Position numbers and translations under genes: made by a program. Source: Sphingomonas sp. Root720 (GTDB lineage Bacteria > Pseudomonadota > Alphaproteobacteria > Sphingomonadales > Sphingomonadaceae). From it: a DNA stretch of 64,000 bases. The stretch is from NCBI RefSeq assembly GCF_001428605.1, contig NZ_LMID01000010.1:351195-415194 (forward strand), read 5' to 3'. The stretch's first letter is position 1. Each line of letters starts with the position of its first letter. Below, in pieces: positions 38,470 to 47,693 of this stretch. The notes under the pieces are model-generated. The model was not told the DNA's origin and did not search any database. It worked only from the letters and a program-made list of their open reading frames with translations.

Positions 38470-40800
38470 TCAGTCGTCGTCGCGGGTCAGGAAGGCCGGT
38501 GCGAAATCGGGCGCGGGGCCCTCGTCGCCACCTTCCGCACGCTCGCGGCGCGGACGATCGGGCCGGTCGCCACGGTCGCGGCGCGGACCGCGATCGCCAC
38601 CGTCGCGGCGCGGGCCCCGCTCGCCGTCACGGCGCGGGCCGCGCTCGCCACGATCGCTACGCTCGCCGCGCGGACGCTCTTCCCGCGGCGGACGCGTGTC
38701 GGGCAGTTCCTCGCCGGTTTCCTGATCGACGACGCGCATCGACAGGCGAACCTTGCCGCGCTGATCGATCTCGAGCACCTTGACCTTGACCTCCTGGCCT
38801 TCGGTCAGGGCGTCGGCGACCTTCTCGACGCGCTCGTTCTTGATCTCCGAGACGTGGACGAGACCGTCCTTGCCGCCCATGAAGTTCACGAAGGCGCCGA
38901 AGTCGACGAGGTTCACCACCTTGCCGGTGTAGACCTTGCCCACTTCCGGTTCGGCGACGATGCCGATGATCCAGTTGCGCGCGGCCTCGATCTGCGCGGG
39001 ATCGGACGACGAGATCTTGACGGTACCGTCATCGTCGATGTCGACCTTGGCGCCGGTGGTAGCGACGATCTCACGGATGATCTTGCCGCCGGTGCCGATG
39101 ATGTCGCGGATCTTGTCCTTGGGAACCGACATCGACTCGATCCGCGGCGCATGCGCCGACAGCTCGGTCCGGGTCGAATCGAGCGCCTTGGCCATCTCGC
39201 CCAGGATGTGGGCGCGGCCCTCGCTGGCCTGGCTCAGCGCGACCTTCATGATCTCCTCGGTGATGCCGGCGATCTTGATGTCCATCTGAAGGCTGGTGAT
39301 GCCTTCCGACGTGCCTGCGACCTTGAAGTCCATGTCGCCGAGATGATCCTCGTCGCCGAGGATGTCGCTGATCACCGCGAAGTTCTTGCCCTCGAGGATC
39401 AGGCCCATCGCGATGCCCGAGACCGGCCGCTTGATCGGCACGCCGGCGTCCATCATCGCGAGACTGCCGCCGCACACCGTCGCCATCGACGACGAACCGT
39501 TCGACTCGGTGATGTCCGAGGTCAGACGGATGGTGTAGGGGAACTCCTCCTTCGTCGGCAGCACCGCGTGCAGCGCACGCCACGCCAGCTTGCCATGGCC
39601 GACTTCGCGGCGGCCCGGCGCGCCGAAGCGACCGACTTCACCGACCGAATAGGGCGGGAAGTTGTAGTGCAGCATGAAGTGCTCGTAGCGCAGGCCGGTC
39701 AGGCCGTCGATCATCTGCTCGCTTTCCTTGGTACCCAAGGTGCAGGTCGAGATGCTCTGCGTCTCGCCGCGGGTGAACAGCGCCGAACCATGGGCGCGCG
39801 GCAGGAAGTGCGCTTCCGCGACGATCGGGCGGACCGTCTTGGTGTCGCGACCGTCGATGCGACGGCCTTCCTTGAGGATAGCGGTACGGACGATTTCGGC
39901 CTCGAGCTTCTTGACGAGCTTGTTGGCAGCCATCTGGTCCTGCGGAGCGGCATCGGCGAAAGCGGCCTTCGCCTTGGCGCGCATCTCGTTGAGCTTGGCC
40001 GAACGCGCCGACTTGTCGGTCAGCTTGTAGGCAGCTTCGATATCCTTGCCGACCAGCTTCTTGAGCTTGGTCTTGGCGGCCGACAGATCGGCCTGCGGAG
40101 CCATTTCCCAAGGATCCTTGGCGGCCTTCTCGGCGAGCTTGATGATCGCCTTGATGACGTCCTGGCTCGCCTTGTGGGCGAACATGACGGCGCCGAGCAT
40201 GACCTCTTCCGAAAGCTCCTTGGCTTCGGATTCGACCATCATCACCGCGTCGTGGGTGGCGGCAACGACCAGGTCGAGATCGCCTTCGGCAACCTGCGCA
40301 TCGGTCGGGTTCAGCTGATATTCGCCGTCCTTGTACCCGACGCGGGCGCCGCCGATCGGACCCATGAAGGGAACGCCCGAGATAGTGAGCGCGGCCGACG
40401 CGGCGATCATCGCCAGGATGTCGGGCTCGTTCTCGCCGTCATAGCTCAGCACCTGCGCGATGACGTTGATCTCGTTGTAGAAGCCTTCCGGGAACAGCGG
40501 ACGGATCGGACGATCGATGAGACGGGAAACCAGCGTCTCCTTCTCGGTCGCACCGCGTTCGCGCTTGAAGAAGCCGCCGGGGATGCGACCCGACGAGAAA
40601 TACTTCTCCTGATAATGGACGGTCAGCGGGAAGAAGTCCTGCCCTTCCTTGACGCTGCGCGCCGCGGTGACGGCGCAGAGCACGACGGTCTCGCCGAGGG
40701 TCGCGAGCACCGCGCCGTCGGCCTGACGGGCAACGCGGCCCGTTTCCAGGGTGAGGGTCTGTCCGCCCCACTGGATTTCAACTTTCTTGGTATCGAACAT
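38470..40800 (-). CDS. pnp: Polyribonucleotide nucleotidyltransferase (PNPase)
   Basis: 3'-to-5' phosphorolytic RNase of the degradosome. 776 residues, longer than the usual 700: two RNase PH domains ([48 protein letters not shown]), KH ([20 protein letters not shown]), S1 ([20 protein letters not shown]), then a C-terminal extension of about 70 residues rich in [10 protein letters not shown] repeats and ending in an acidic tail. The RG tail may bind RNA or a partner. The leader between rpsO and pnp is packed with hairpins, suggesting autoregulation as in E. coli. Confidence 0.97.
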   Translation of the reverse strand: MFDTKKVEIQWGGQTLTLETGRVARQADGAVLATLGETVVLCAVTAARSVKEGQDFFPLTVHYQEKYFSSGRIPGGFFKRERGATEKETLVSRLIDRPIRPLFPEGFYNEINVIAQVLSYDGENEPDILAMIAASAALTISGVPFMGPIGGARVGYKDGEYQLNPTDAQVAEGDLDLVVAATHDAVMMVESEAKELSEEVMLGAVMFAHKASQDVIKAIIKLAEKAAKDPWEMAPQADLSAAKTKLKKLVGKDIEAAYKLTDKSARSAKLNEMRAKAKAAFADAAPQDQMAANKLVKKLEAEIVRTAILKEGRRIDGRDTKTVRPIVAEAHFLPRAHGSALFTRGETQSISTCTLGTKESEQMIDGLTGLRYEHFMLHYNFPPYSVGEVGRFGAPGRREVGHGKLAWRALHAVLPTKEEFPYTIRLTSDITESNGSSSMATVCGGSLAMMDAGVPIKRPVSGIAMGLILEGKNFAVISDILGDEDHLGDMDFKVAGTSEGITSLQMDIKIAGITEEIMKVALSQASEGRAHILGEMAKALDSTRTELSAHAPRIESMSVPKDKIRDIIGTGGKIIREIVATTGAKVDIDDDGTVKISSSDPAQIEAARNWIIGIVAEPEVGKVYTGKVVNLVDFGAFVNFMGGKDGLVHVSEIKNERVEKVADALTEGQEVKVKVLEIDQRGKVRLSMRVVDQETGEELPDTRPPREERPRGERSDRGERGPRRDGERGPRRDGGDRGPRRDRGDRPDRPRRERAEGGDEGPAPDFAPAFLTRDDD

Positions 40801-40815
40801 CTGTGTTCCTTGTCT

Positions 40816-40891
40816 CCGGACGCCCTATGCGTCCGGGGCCTATGCGGGCGGCTGCAAGCCGCCGCGTGGGGCAGGCCGCCTTCGGCCTGCC
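40816..40891 (-). promoter_or_regulatory. Structured pnp leader with three hairpins
   Basis: Three stems lie just upstream of pnp: CCGGACGC/GCGTCCGG (40816-40836), GGCGGCT/AGCCGCC (40847-40863) and GGCAGGCCG/CGGCCTGCC (40870-40891). In enterobacteria a similar leader is cut by RNase III and PNPase to repress pnp. The same mechanism here is inference. Confidence 0.5.
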
Positions 40892-40952
40892 GTGGCGGGA
40901 CCTTATGCCCGCCGTCCCGCCCGGTGCCGGATTGCTCCTGGCGGAAATAAGC

Positions 40953-40979
40953 GAACGGCCCCGTTTTGCGGGGCCGTTC
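40953..40979 (-). terminator. Hairpin downstream of rpsO
   Basis: GAACGGCCCCG (40953-40963) and CGGGGCCGTTC (40969-40979) form a perfect 11-bp stem with a 5-nt loop, 10 nt past the rpsO stop. The following minus-strand sequence is only mildly T-rich, so partial read-through to pnp is likely. Confidence 0.7.
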
Positions 40980-40989
40980 AGAAGCTGGC

Positions 40990-41259
40990 TTACTTGCGCA
41001 GGCCGAGCTTACCAATCAGTGCGGTGTAGCGCTCCGCATCCTTCTTCTTGAGATAATCGAGAAGGCGGCGGCGCTTGTTGACCAGCATCAGCAGACCGCG
41101 GCGCGAATGATTGTCCTTCGCATGGGTCTTGAAGTGCTCGGTCAGGTTGTTGATGCGCTCGGTCAGGATCGCGACCTGGACCTCGGGGCTTCCCGTGTCG
41201 CCGCTGGTGCGGGCGTTGTCGGAAATGATCACGGTCTTGCGCTCGGCGGTAACGGTCAT
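40990..41259 (-). CDS. rpsO: 30S ribosomal protein S15
   Basis: 89 residues, the universal S15 length, binding 16S rRNA and helping form bridge B4. Family motifs [39 protein letters not shown] and [13 protein letters not shown] are all present. The start overlaps the truB stop by 4 nt. Transcribed truB-rpsO-pnp. Confidence 0.98.
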   Translation of the reverse strand: MTVTAERKTVIISDNARTSGDTGSPEVQVAILTERINNLTEHFKTHAKDNHSRRGLLMLVNKRRRLLDYLKKKDAERYTALIGKLGLRK

Positions 41260-42176
41260 ATGTCTTCCTTCGACATCGGATTGAAGCCCCGCACCACGCG
41301 GACCTCTCGGTCCTCGACCTCGACCAGCGCCACGGGCATATCGCCGTCGATCGCGAGGTTGAGGCCGGTGGGTGCGGCGATCCCGATCAATCTGCGCCCC
41401 TCGCGGAGCGCCCTCGCCTGATCGGGGGTGACGGGAAGAGCCGGGATGTCGTCCAGCCCCGCCGTCAGCGGCAAGAGTGCTTTTTCAAGCTGCCGGCCCT
41501 TAGCGAGTTCATCCAGTTTGTCCAGCGAAATCGCCTGGGACAGCCCGAACGGGCCGGCCTTTGTCCGGCGGAGCATCGTCACATGGCCGACGGTACCGAG
41601 CGCGCGCGCCATGTCGCGCGCCAGGCTCCTTATGTAGGTGCCCTTGGATACCGAACAAGAGAGAGTCGCCTCGGCCAGCCCGTCACCCTCGCCCATCGTC
41701 GGCGTCTCGACCAGGTCCAGCCGGTGGACGACCACGGCGCGCGTCCTGATTTCGAAGCTTTCGCCGGCGCGCGCGCGGTCATAGGCGCGCTCGCCGTCGA
41801 TCTTCAGCGCCGAATAGGCCGGGGGTACCTGCTCGATGGCCCCCGTAAAGCGCGCCAGCACCGCCTGGAGCGCCGCGCGGGTCGGCCGCTCGTCGGAGGT
41901 CGCCACCGGCTTGCCTTCGGCGTCGAGCGTGTCGGTTTCGATCCCGAAGCCGATCGTGAAGTCATAGGCCTTGTCGGCGTCGAGCATCCGCCCCGACAGC
42001 TTGGTCGCCTCGCCGAGCGCGACCGGCAGCACGCCGGAGGCGAGCGGGTCGAGCGTGCCGCCGTGGCCGACCTTGTATTTGCCGTAGCCGCCGGTGCGCA
42101 GCGCACGCTTGACCGCAGAGACGATCTGGGTCGAGCCGGGGCCGAGCGGCTTGTCGATGATGATCCAACCATGCAT
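41256..42176 (-). CDS. truB: tRNA pseudouridine(55) synthase
   Basis: Makes pseudouridine 55 in the T loop of tRNAs. 306 residues from ATG 42176 ([16 protein letters not shown]); an earlier ATG at 42221 adds unmatched residues. The catalytic Asp is in [16 protein letters not shown], and [19 protein letters not shown] and [11 protein letters not shown] are conserved. Usually directly after rbfA; here it is separated from rbfA and reversed. Confidence 0.96.
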   Translation of the reverse strand: MHGWIIIDKPLGPGSTQIVSAVKRALRTGGYGKYKVGHGGTLDPLASGVLPVALGEATKLSGRMLDADKAYDFTIGFGIETDTLDAEGKPVATSDERPTRAALQAVLARFTGAIEQVPPAYSALKIDGERAYDRARAGESFEIRTRAVVVHRLDLVETPTMGEGDGLAEATLSCSVSKGTYIRSLARDMARALGTVGHVTMLRRTKAGPFGLSQAISLDKLDELAKGRQLEKALLPLTAGLDDIPALPVTPDQARALREGRRLIGIAAPTGLNLAIDGDMPVALVEVEDREVRVVRGFNPMSKEDI

Positions 42177-42252
42177 GGCGCGCGGCTGTAGGCCCGAGGT
42201 GCGCGCGTGTCGAGGTGGCACCCACCCAACACCATCCCGGCGACTGTCCCGC

Positions 42253-43218
42253 TCAGACCTCCAGTTCGAGGCTGTCGTACGAACAGACGATGTCGAGCGG
42301 AGCGCTCTCGCGACGGCTGAGGGCCTCGTAGCGGATCGTCTCCTCGAGCAGTGCGTCGATATCGGCGTCGCTGCTGGTCGGTTCGTGATGGAACAGGACG
42401 AGCTTCCTCGCGCCCGCGCCGTGGCAGAGGTTGACCGCCATGACGTTGCTCGAATGGCCCCAGTCGGCCTTCAGGGTGATGCTTTCGGCCAGCGAGTACA
42501 TGGTATCGCAGACCACGAGGTCGGCCTTGTCGAAGAAGCCCTCGAACGCCGCCTTGTCGGCGACGTCGTCCATCCGGTGCTCGGCGTCGGTCGAGAACAC
42601 GAAGGTCTTGCCGTCGCGCTTGAACTTCCACGCATAGGACACATGGCTATGGTCCTGCGGCATGAGTTCCACGTCGATGCCGTCGACGGTGTAGGTCCGG
42701 CCCGGGTCGAGTAGCTTGAACTCGATCTTCGCGCGCAGCCAGTCGAAGGCGACGGGGAAGCTGATCTCCTCCTGCTGGCGGCGCAGCGCCTGTTCGCAAT
42801 CGGCATGGCCCGAATGGATGACGATGTGCGCCCCCGGATCGAAGGCCGGCCCGAAGAAGGGGAAGCCCATGATATGATCCCAGTGCAGGTGGGACATGAA
42901 GAAGTTGTAGGTCCGCGAACGGCCCTGCTGGGCGACCCGCCGGAAGGCGTCGTTGCCCAGTTCGCGAAGGCCCGACCCCATGTCGAGGATGAAGAAGCTG
43001 TCGTCGGCGCCCTCGATCTCCAGGCAGGTGGTGGCGCCGCCATAGCTGTGCCCCTCGCCGAAGCTCAGTTCCTCGTTGACGAAACGGCGCGCGTCATCCT
43101 CGTCGGCGAAGCTGCGGCCCGACGCCCGCATCAATGCGCCGACGAGCTTGTCCTCGATCGCGCGCGCCCTCGGGGCGACCGGCAGCGATCCCCGTGTCCC
43201 CCAGAAGCGGACCAGCAT
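42253..43218 (-). CDS. MBL-fold metallo-hydrolase, phosphodiesterase-like
   Basis: 321 residues from ATG 43218 (MLVRFWGTRGSLPV). The metal motif is SHLHWDH (H110, H112, D114, H115), with a further His in PQDHSHVSYAW, an Asp in FVFSTDAEHR and a final VLFHHEP. The N-terminal FWGTRGS and the GHSYGGATTCLEI segment are like class II phosphodiesterase / RNase Z-related members. It begins 11 nt after the STAS gene, and the two are probably co-transcribed, suggesting a signalling role such as breakdown of a nucleotide messenger. Substrate unproven. Confidence 0.85.
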   Translation of the reverse strand: MLVRFWGTRGSLPVAPRARAIEDKLVGALMRASGRSFADEDDARRFVNEELSFGEGHSYGGATTCLEIEGADDSFFILDMGSGLRELGNDAFRRVAQQGRSRTYNFFMSHLHWDHIMGFPFFGPAFDPGAHIVIHSGHADCEQALRRQQEEISFPVAFDWLRAKIEFKLLDPGRTYTVDGIDVELMPQDHSHVSYAWKFKRDGKTFVFSTDAEHRMDDVADKAAFEGFFDKADLVVCDTMYSLAESITLKADWGHSSNVMAVNLCHGAGARKLVLFHHEPTSSDADIDALLEETIRYEALSRRESAPLDIVCSYDSLELEV

Positions 43219-43229
43219 TGCCAAGGCCT

Positions 43230-43565
43230 TCAGTCTCCCCCGACGTCGATCGTATCGACGATATCGAAGATCAGCTGGTAGCGGCTGATCTCAAGCATCT
43301 CGCGCAGCGCCGGGCTGGGCCGGGCGAGCACGATCTTCACATCGCTGGCGATCGCCTCCTTGCGGGCGATGGTCAACGCCATCAGCGCCCCCGCCGACAT
43401 ATGATCGACCTCCGCGAGGTCGACGACGAAATCGCCGTCGGACGCCGCGGCATCCGCCACGCCGGCCCGCAGCCGATCAAGAAAGGCATCGCGTGCGCCA
43501 TCATCGAGGACGCCCGCCGGCCGCCCCACCGGCCCCCGCGCCGACGATGACTCCGCCCATAGCAT
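43230..43565 (-). CDS. STAS-domain protein (anti-sigma-antagonist-like)
   Basis: 111 residues from ATG 43565 (MLWAESSSARGP); upstream frame is not homologous. The STAS core is FVVDLAEVDHMSAGALMALT, with the Ser of DHMSAG at the place phosphorylated in SpoIIAA-type proteins, followed by VKIVLARPSPALREMLEISR. Paired with the MBL hydrolase downstream. No cognate kinase or phosphatase is in the window. Confidence 0.82.
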   Translation of the reverse strand: MLWAESSSARGPVGRPAGVLDDGARDAFLDRLRAGVADAAASDGDFVVDLAEVDHMSAGALMALTIARKEAIASDVKIVLARPSPALREMLEISRYQLIFDIVDTIDVGGD

Positions 43566-43633
43566 CGAAGCCCTCCCCCGGCCCGTTACGGAAGCGAGCT
43601 TAGGGCGAGTTGTGATCGGCTGCAACGGACTGA

Positions 43634-44263
43634 TTACCGGGCGGCCAGCTGGCGTTTGACCTGGGGCAGGATACCCCGCACGATCACGCTAACCCCTTGT
43701 TCGTTCGGATGAATCGCATCGCCGATGTGCAGCGAGCGATCGCCGACGATGCCCTGGAGGAAGAAGGGATAGAGACCCGCATGATATTTGTCAGCAAGCC
43801 TGCGATAGATCGGATCGAAACGGCGCGCATAATCGGCGCCCAGATTCGGCGCCGCGACCATCCCGGCCAGCAATATTTTGATACGGCGTTTCGACAGTTC
43901 GGCAAGGATCGCATCGAGATTCGCCTCGGCCCGGCCAGGATCGAGACCGCGCAGCATGTCGTTCGCGCCCAGTTCGACGATGACGAGATCGGGCTTCGCC
44001 TTCAGCGAGGCCAGCACCCAGTTCAGCCGCGCCTTGCCCTGCGCGGTCGTGTCGCCCGAAACGCCGGCATTATGAACCCGCGCAGGGAGACCCGACTTGC
44101 GCAACGCGGCCTCGAGTTGGGGAACGAAGCCCTTGCCCGGCGGCAGGCGATAGCCGGCGGTCAGACTGTCGCCGAAGGCAAGGACGAGCTTGTCAGCTGC
44201 CTGGGCGGCGACAGGCAATGTAACGAGGGCGAGAAAGGTCAGGAGCGCGCGGAAGATGGTCAT
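43634..44263 (-). CDS. Periplasmic SGNH arylesterase / lysophospholipase (TesA-like)
   Basis: 209 residues from ATG 44263. The signal peptide ends PVAAQA. SGNH blocks: GDSLTAG (catalytic Ser), Gly in NAGVSGDTT, GANDML and DAIHPNEQG (catalytic Asp/His). This matches the TesA/arylesterase group of multifunctional esterases. In many bacteria it is divergent from an ABC transporter; here it sits among envelope genes. Confidence 0.92.
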   Translation of the reverse strand: MTIFRALLTFLALVTLPVAAQAADKLVLAFGDSLTAGYRLPPGKGFVPQLEAALRKSGLPARVHNAGVSGDTTAQGKARLNWVLASLKAKPDLVIVELGANDMLRGLDPGRAEANLDAILAELSKRRIKILLAGMVAAPNLGADYARRFDPIYRRLADKYHAGLYPFFLQGIVGDRSLHIGDAIHPNEQGVSVIVRGILPQVKRQLAAR

Positions 44264-44328
44264 GTCCCGGATATTGGCATGAGGACGGGGAAAGTCACCC
44301 CTCGATCCCGTCGCTTCGGCAAGAGCGC

Positions 44329-44934
44329 CTACCGTCCCGCCTTCAGCAGTGGATAGGGATTGATCGCCTTGCCCTGCCACCAGCCTTCCCCCGGGGCCAT
44401 CGCATTGATCGCATAATGGAGATGCGGTGCCTCGGGGCTGGCATCGCCGGTCGAGCCGACCATGCCGATCATCTCGCCCTGCGCGACCTGGCGCCCTTCG
44501 GCCAGGCCCGGCGCATAGCCGTCGAGATGGGCGTAATAGTCGACCCACTGGCCGCCGGGCCGGCGAACATAGATGGTGCGGCCACCGAGCTTGCTGTCGA
44601 AAAGCTTCTCGACCGTGCCCGCCGCCGCCGCGATCACCGCCGTGCCGCGCGGTGCCATGATATCGATCGCGTCATGGACCCGCCCCTGCCCGCGGGCATC
44701 GTCGAACGTGTCGCTGAGCTGGTCGGGACGGATTCCCGCGACCGGAACCACGAGCACGCCCGGCGGCGCGGCGACCCTTGGCGCGGTGCTGGCCGGCGGC
44801 GCGACCTGCGGCGGCCGCCGGTCGGCGGACGCCGTGACGGGACCGCCATCGTCGCCGCCAAGGTTGAGGACGACGACCCAGCCGACATAGCCGATCGCCA
44901 GCAGCAACAGCAGGATCGCGAGCTTGCGGATCAT
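44329..44934 (-). CDS. M23 (LytM) family metallopeptidase
   Basis: 201 residues. An N-terminal membrane anchor (LAILLLLLAIGYVGWVVVL) and Pro/Ala linker lead to a LytM domain with zinc motifs HDAIDI (HxxxD) and HLHYAI (HxH), plus DYYAHLDGY. Both metal motifs are intact, so an active peptidoglycan endopeptidase is likely rather than an EnvC-type activator. Starts 7 nt after the L,D-transpeptidase stop, so co-transcribed. Confidence 0.9.
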   Translation of the reverse strand: MIRKLAILLLLLAIGYVGWVVVLNLGGDDGGPVTASADRRPPQVAPPASTAPRVAAPPGVLVVPVAGIRPDQLSDTFDDARGQGRVHDAIDIMAPRGTAVIAAAAGTVEKLFDSKLGGRTIYVRRPGGQWVDYYAHLDGYAPGLAEGRQVAQGEMIGMVGSTGDASPEAPHLHYAINAMAPGEGWWQGKAINPYPLLKAGR

Positions 44935-44941
44935 CGGCGCC

Positions 44942-45922
44942 TCATGGCTGGAAGACGGCCGGGGTGCCCGGCTGCACCATCACCGCGAGCCGGGCCGCGT
45001 CCCAGTTGGTCAGGCGGATGCAGCCATGGCTCTCGGTCCGGCCGATCTTCTCGGGATTGGGGGTGCCATGGATACCATAATGCTTCTTGTCGAGGTCGAT
45101 CCAGACCACGCCTACCGGGCCGTTCGGACCCGGCGGCAGCAGCGCCTTCTTGTCGCCATTGTCCGCGTCCCAGAACAGCTTGGGATTGTAATGAAAGGGC
45201 GGGTTGTACGAACGGCCCTGGATCTTCCACGTCCCGATCGGCAGCGGATCATGCTCGCTGCCCATCGTCGCCGGGAACTGCGCGACCAGCTTGCCCGCGC
45301 CGTCGAAGGCGCGGAGCACGCCGTCGGATTTGTCGACGACGACCTTGGCCACCTCGGGCTGGCCCGATCCGACGTTGAGCGTGCCGAGCGTTTCGCGCCA
45401 GCCGGCGTTCATGTCGGCGGGAAAATCCTGTTCCGGCGGGATCACGTTCGGAACCTTGATCCCGACGCCGGGCGCCAGCTTGGTCTGCGGGGAGTTGAGC
45501 GCGACGAGGGTCGCCTTGGTCGTATGGTAGCGCTCGGCGATGGCCTCCATCGCATCCGCATAGCCCAGCGACGCCATCTTGGCCTGCTCGCTCTGCTTGG
45601 CGGGGATCGCACCGACGAAGGGGCCCGCCAGGATCTGCGGCGTCAGTTTGACCTCAAGCACCGTCGGCATCTCGCGGAAGGGCTCGAAGCTCTTCACCGT
45701 CGCATCGTCGAGCTGGCCGGTGATCGCCAGCCCCTTCGCTTCCTGCCAGCCGCGCAGCGCCTTGACGAAGCTCTGCCCGCTGGCGCCGTCGATCACGCCC
45801 GGCCCGAAGCCCAGTCGATCGAGCAGCACCTGGGCGCCGAGGACGCGCGGGTCGGGCGCGGCGGCCGAAGCGATGGCGGGGAACAGGGCGGCGGCAAGGA
45901 TCAGGGTCTTGAAGCTACGCAA
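44942..45922 (-). CDS. Periplasmic L,D-transpeptidase (YkuD) with peptidoglycan-binding domain
   Basis: 326 residues. Signal peptide ends AIASA, then a PG-binding-1-like domain (VLLDRLGFGPGVIDGASGQ), a LysM-like stretch (MEAIAERYHTTKATLVALN) and the YkuD domain with IHGTPNPEKIG and SHGCIRLTN; catalytic Cys is C301. It makes 3-3 peptidoglycan cross-links or attaches envelope proteins. Operon with the M23 peptidase. Confidence 0.93.
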   Translation of the reverse strand: MRSFKTLILAAALFPAIASAAAPDPRVLGAQVLLDRLGFGPGVIDGASGQSFVKALRGWQEAKGLAITGQLDDATVKSFEPFREMPTVLEVKLTPQILAGPFVGAIPAKQSEQAKMASLGYADAMEAIAERYHTTKATLVALNSPQTKLAPGVGIKVPNVIPPEQDFPADMNAGWRETLGTLNVGSGQPEVAKVVVDKSDGVLRAFDGAGKLVAQFPATMGSEHDPLPIGTWKIQGRSYNPPFHYNPKLFWDADNGDKKALLPPGPNGPVGVVWIDLDKKHYGIHGTPNPEKIGRTESHGCIRLTNWDAARLAVMVQPGTPAVFQP

Positions 45923-45989
45923 CGCGGCATTCCTCTCGTTCGTGACGAGGGAAGAACGTTCGTTGCAGGGTTTCTATCCCATCCGCCGA

Positions 45990-47573
45990 TCAGCGACGAT
46001 CCTTGGTCGCGGAGAAGCGGAGCGCCGGGAACTTGCCCTGGACATAATTCAGCTCCCACTGGTCCTTCGCCATGAACACCGGTGCGCCGTCACGATCCTC
46101 GGCCATCGCCGAGCGATGCAGCCCCTTGAACTCCTCGAGCGTCTTTTCGTCATCGGCGGCAACCCAGCGCGCGGTATCCCAGGGTGAAGGTTCGAAGCCG
46201 GCATCGACCTTATACTCGGCCTGGAGCCGCGAGATCATCACTTCGAGCTGGAGCTGGCCGACCACGCCGACGATCCATTGCGATCCGATCGACGGGTGGA
46301 AGACCTGCATGATCCCCTCCTCCGCCATGTCGTTCAGCGCATTGCGCAGCTGCTTGGTCTTGGTCGGATCGGCGAGCTTCACGCGGCGCAGGATTTCCGG
46401 CGCGAAATTGGGCAGGCCGGTGAAGCGGATCGTCTCGCCCTCGGTCAGCGTGTCGCCGACCCGCAGGGTGCCGTGGTTCGGAATGCCGATGATGTCGCCG
46501 GGATAGGCCTCCTCCGCCAGCTCGCGATTCTGCGCGAAGAACAGGATCGGGCTGTGCACGGCGATCTGCTTGCCGGTGCCGACCTGGTTGAGCTTCATGC
46601 CGCGCCGGAACTTGCCCGAGCAGAGCCGCATGAAGGCGACCCGGTCGCGATGCTGCGGGTTCATGTTCGCCTGCACCTTGAAGATGAAGCCGGCGACGTT
46701 GGGCTCGCCGGGATCGACGTCGCGCGGCTCGCCGGGCTGGGGCCGCGGCGACGGGGCGAAGTCGGCGAGCGCGTCGATCAGTTGCTCGACGCCGAAATCC
46801 TTGAGTGCCGATCCGAAATAGACCGGCGTGAGATCGCCGTTGCGATAGGCGGTCTCGTCGAACTCGGCATAGCCGATCTGCGCCAGTTCGGCCTCCTCGC
46901 GCAGCTGAGCGACGGCCTCGGCCGGGAGGATGGCGTCGAGCTGCGAATCGCCGAGGCCGGCGACCGCGATCGCATCGCCCTCATAGGCGCCGGTCGCGTC
47001 GGCGGCCGGTCGGTAGAGCCGGTCGCGGGCAAGGTCGTATATGCCCTCGAACGTGCCACCCATGCCGACCGGCCAGCTCATCGGCGCGACATCGAGCGCC
47101 AGCGCGTCGGCGATCTCGTCGAGCAGCTCGAAGGCGGGACGGCCTTCGCGGTCGACCTTGTTGACGAAGGTGATGATCGGCACCGACCGCAGCCGGCACA
47201 CCTCGAACAGCTTGCGGGTCTGTGGCTCGATGCCCTTGGCGGCGTCGATCACCATCACGGCCGAGTCGACCGCGGTCAGCGTGCGATAGGTGTCCTCCGA
47301 GAAATCCTCGTGGCCCGGCGTATCGAGCAGGTTGAAGGTGATCCCGCCGCGCTCGAAGGTCATCACCGAGGAGGTGACCGAAATGCCGCGCTGCTGCTCG
47401 ATCTTCATCCAGTCCGAGCGGGCACGCCGCGTCTGACCGCGCGCCTTGACCTCGCCGGCGAGATGAATCGCCCCGCCGAAATAGAGCAGCTTCTCGGTCA
47501 GCGTGGTCTTGCCCGCGTCGGGGTGCGAGATGATCGCGAAGGTGCGGCGGTCGGGGCGGTTCGGCTTGCTCAT
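45990..47573 (-). CDS. prfC: Peptide chain release factor 3
   Basis: GTPase that recycles RF1/RF2 after termination. 527 residues from ATG 47573 (MSKPNRPDRRTFAIISHPDA); the frame stays open far upstream through antisense of the next gene, which is not coding. P-loop SHPDAGKTTLTEKLL, G3 DTPGHEDFSEDTYRTL, G4 NKVD. C-terminal FSATKDR is typical. Confidence 0.96.
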   Translation of the reverse strand: MSKPNRPDRRTFAIISHPDAGKTTLTEKLLYFGGAIHLAGEVKARGQTRRARSDWMKIEQQRGISVTSSVMTFERGGITFNLLDTPGHEDFSEDTYRTLTAVDSAVMVIDAAKGIEPQTRKLFEVCRLRSVPIITFVNKVDREGRPAFELLDEIADALALDVAPMSWPVGMGGTFEGIYDLARDRLYRPAADATGAYEGDAIAVAGLGDSQLDAILPAEAVAQLREEAELAQIGYAEFDETAYRNGDLTPVYFGSALKDFGVEQLIDALADFAPSPRPQPGEPRDVDPGEPNVAGFIFKVQANMNPQHRDRVAFMRLCSGKFRRGMKLNQVGTGKQIAVHSPILFFAQNRELAEEAYPGDIIGIPNHGTLRVGDTLTEGETIRFTGLPNFAPEILRRVKLADPTKTKQLRNALNDMAEEGIMQVFHPSIGSQWIVGVVGQLQLEVMISRLQAEYKVDAGFEPSPWDTARWVAADDEKTLEEFKGLHRSAMAEDRDGAPVFMAKDQWELNYVQGKFPALRFSATKDRR

Positions 47574-47693
47574 GATGGCGCGGGCCGATAGCAGCAACGG
47601 TTCGAATCCCAAAGCATCCGTTCGTCCCGAGCGAAGTGGAGGGACGTTTCGCCAGGCAACGTGTCTCGCCCTCGCTCGACACGAAGGGGTATG

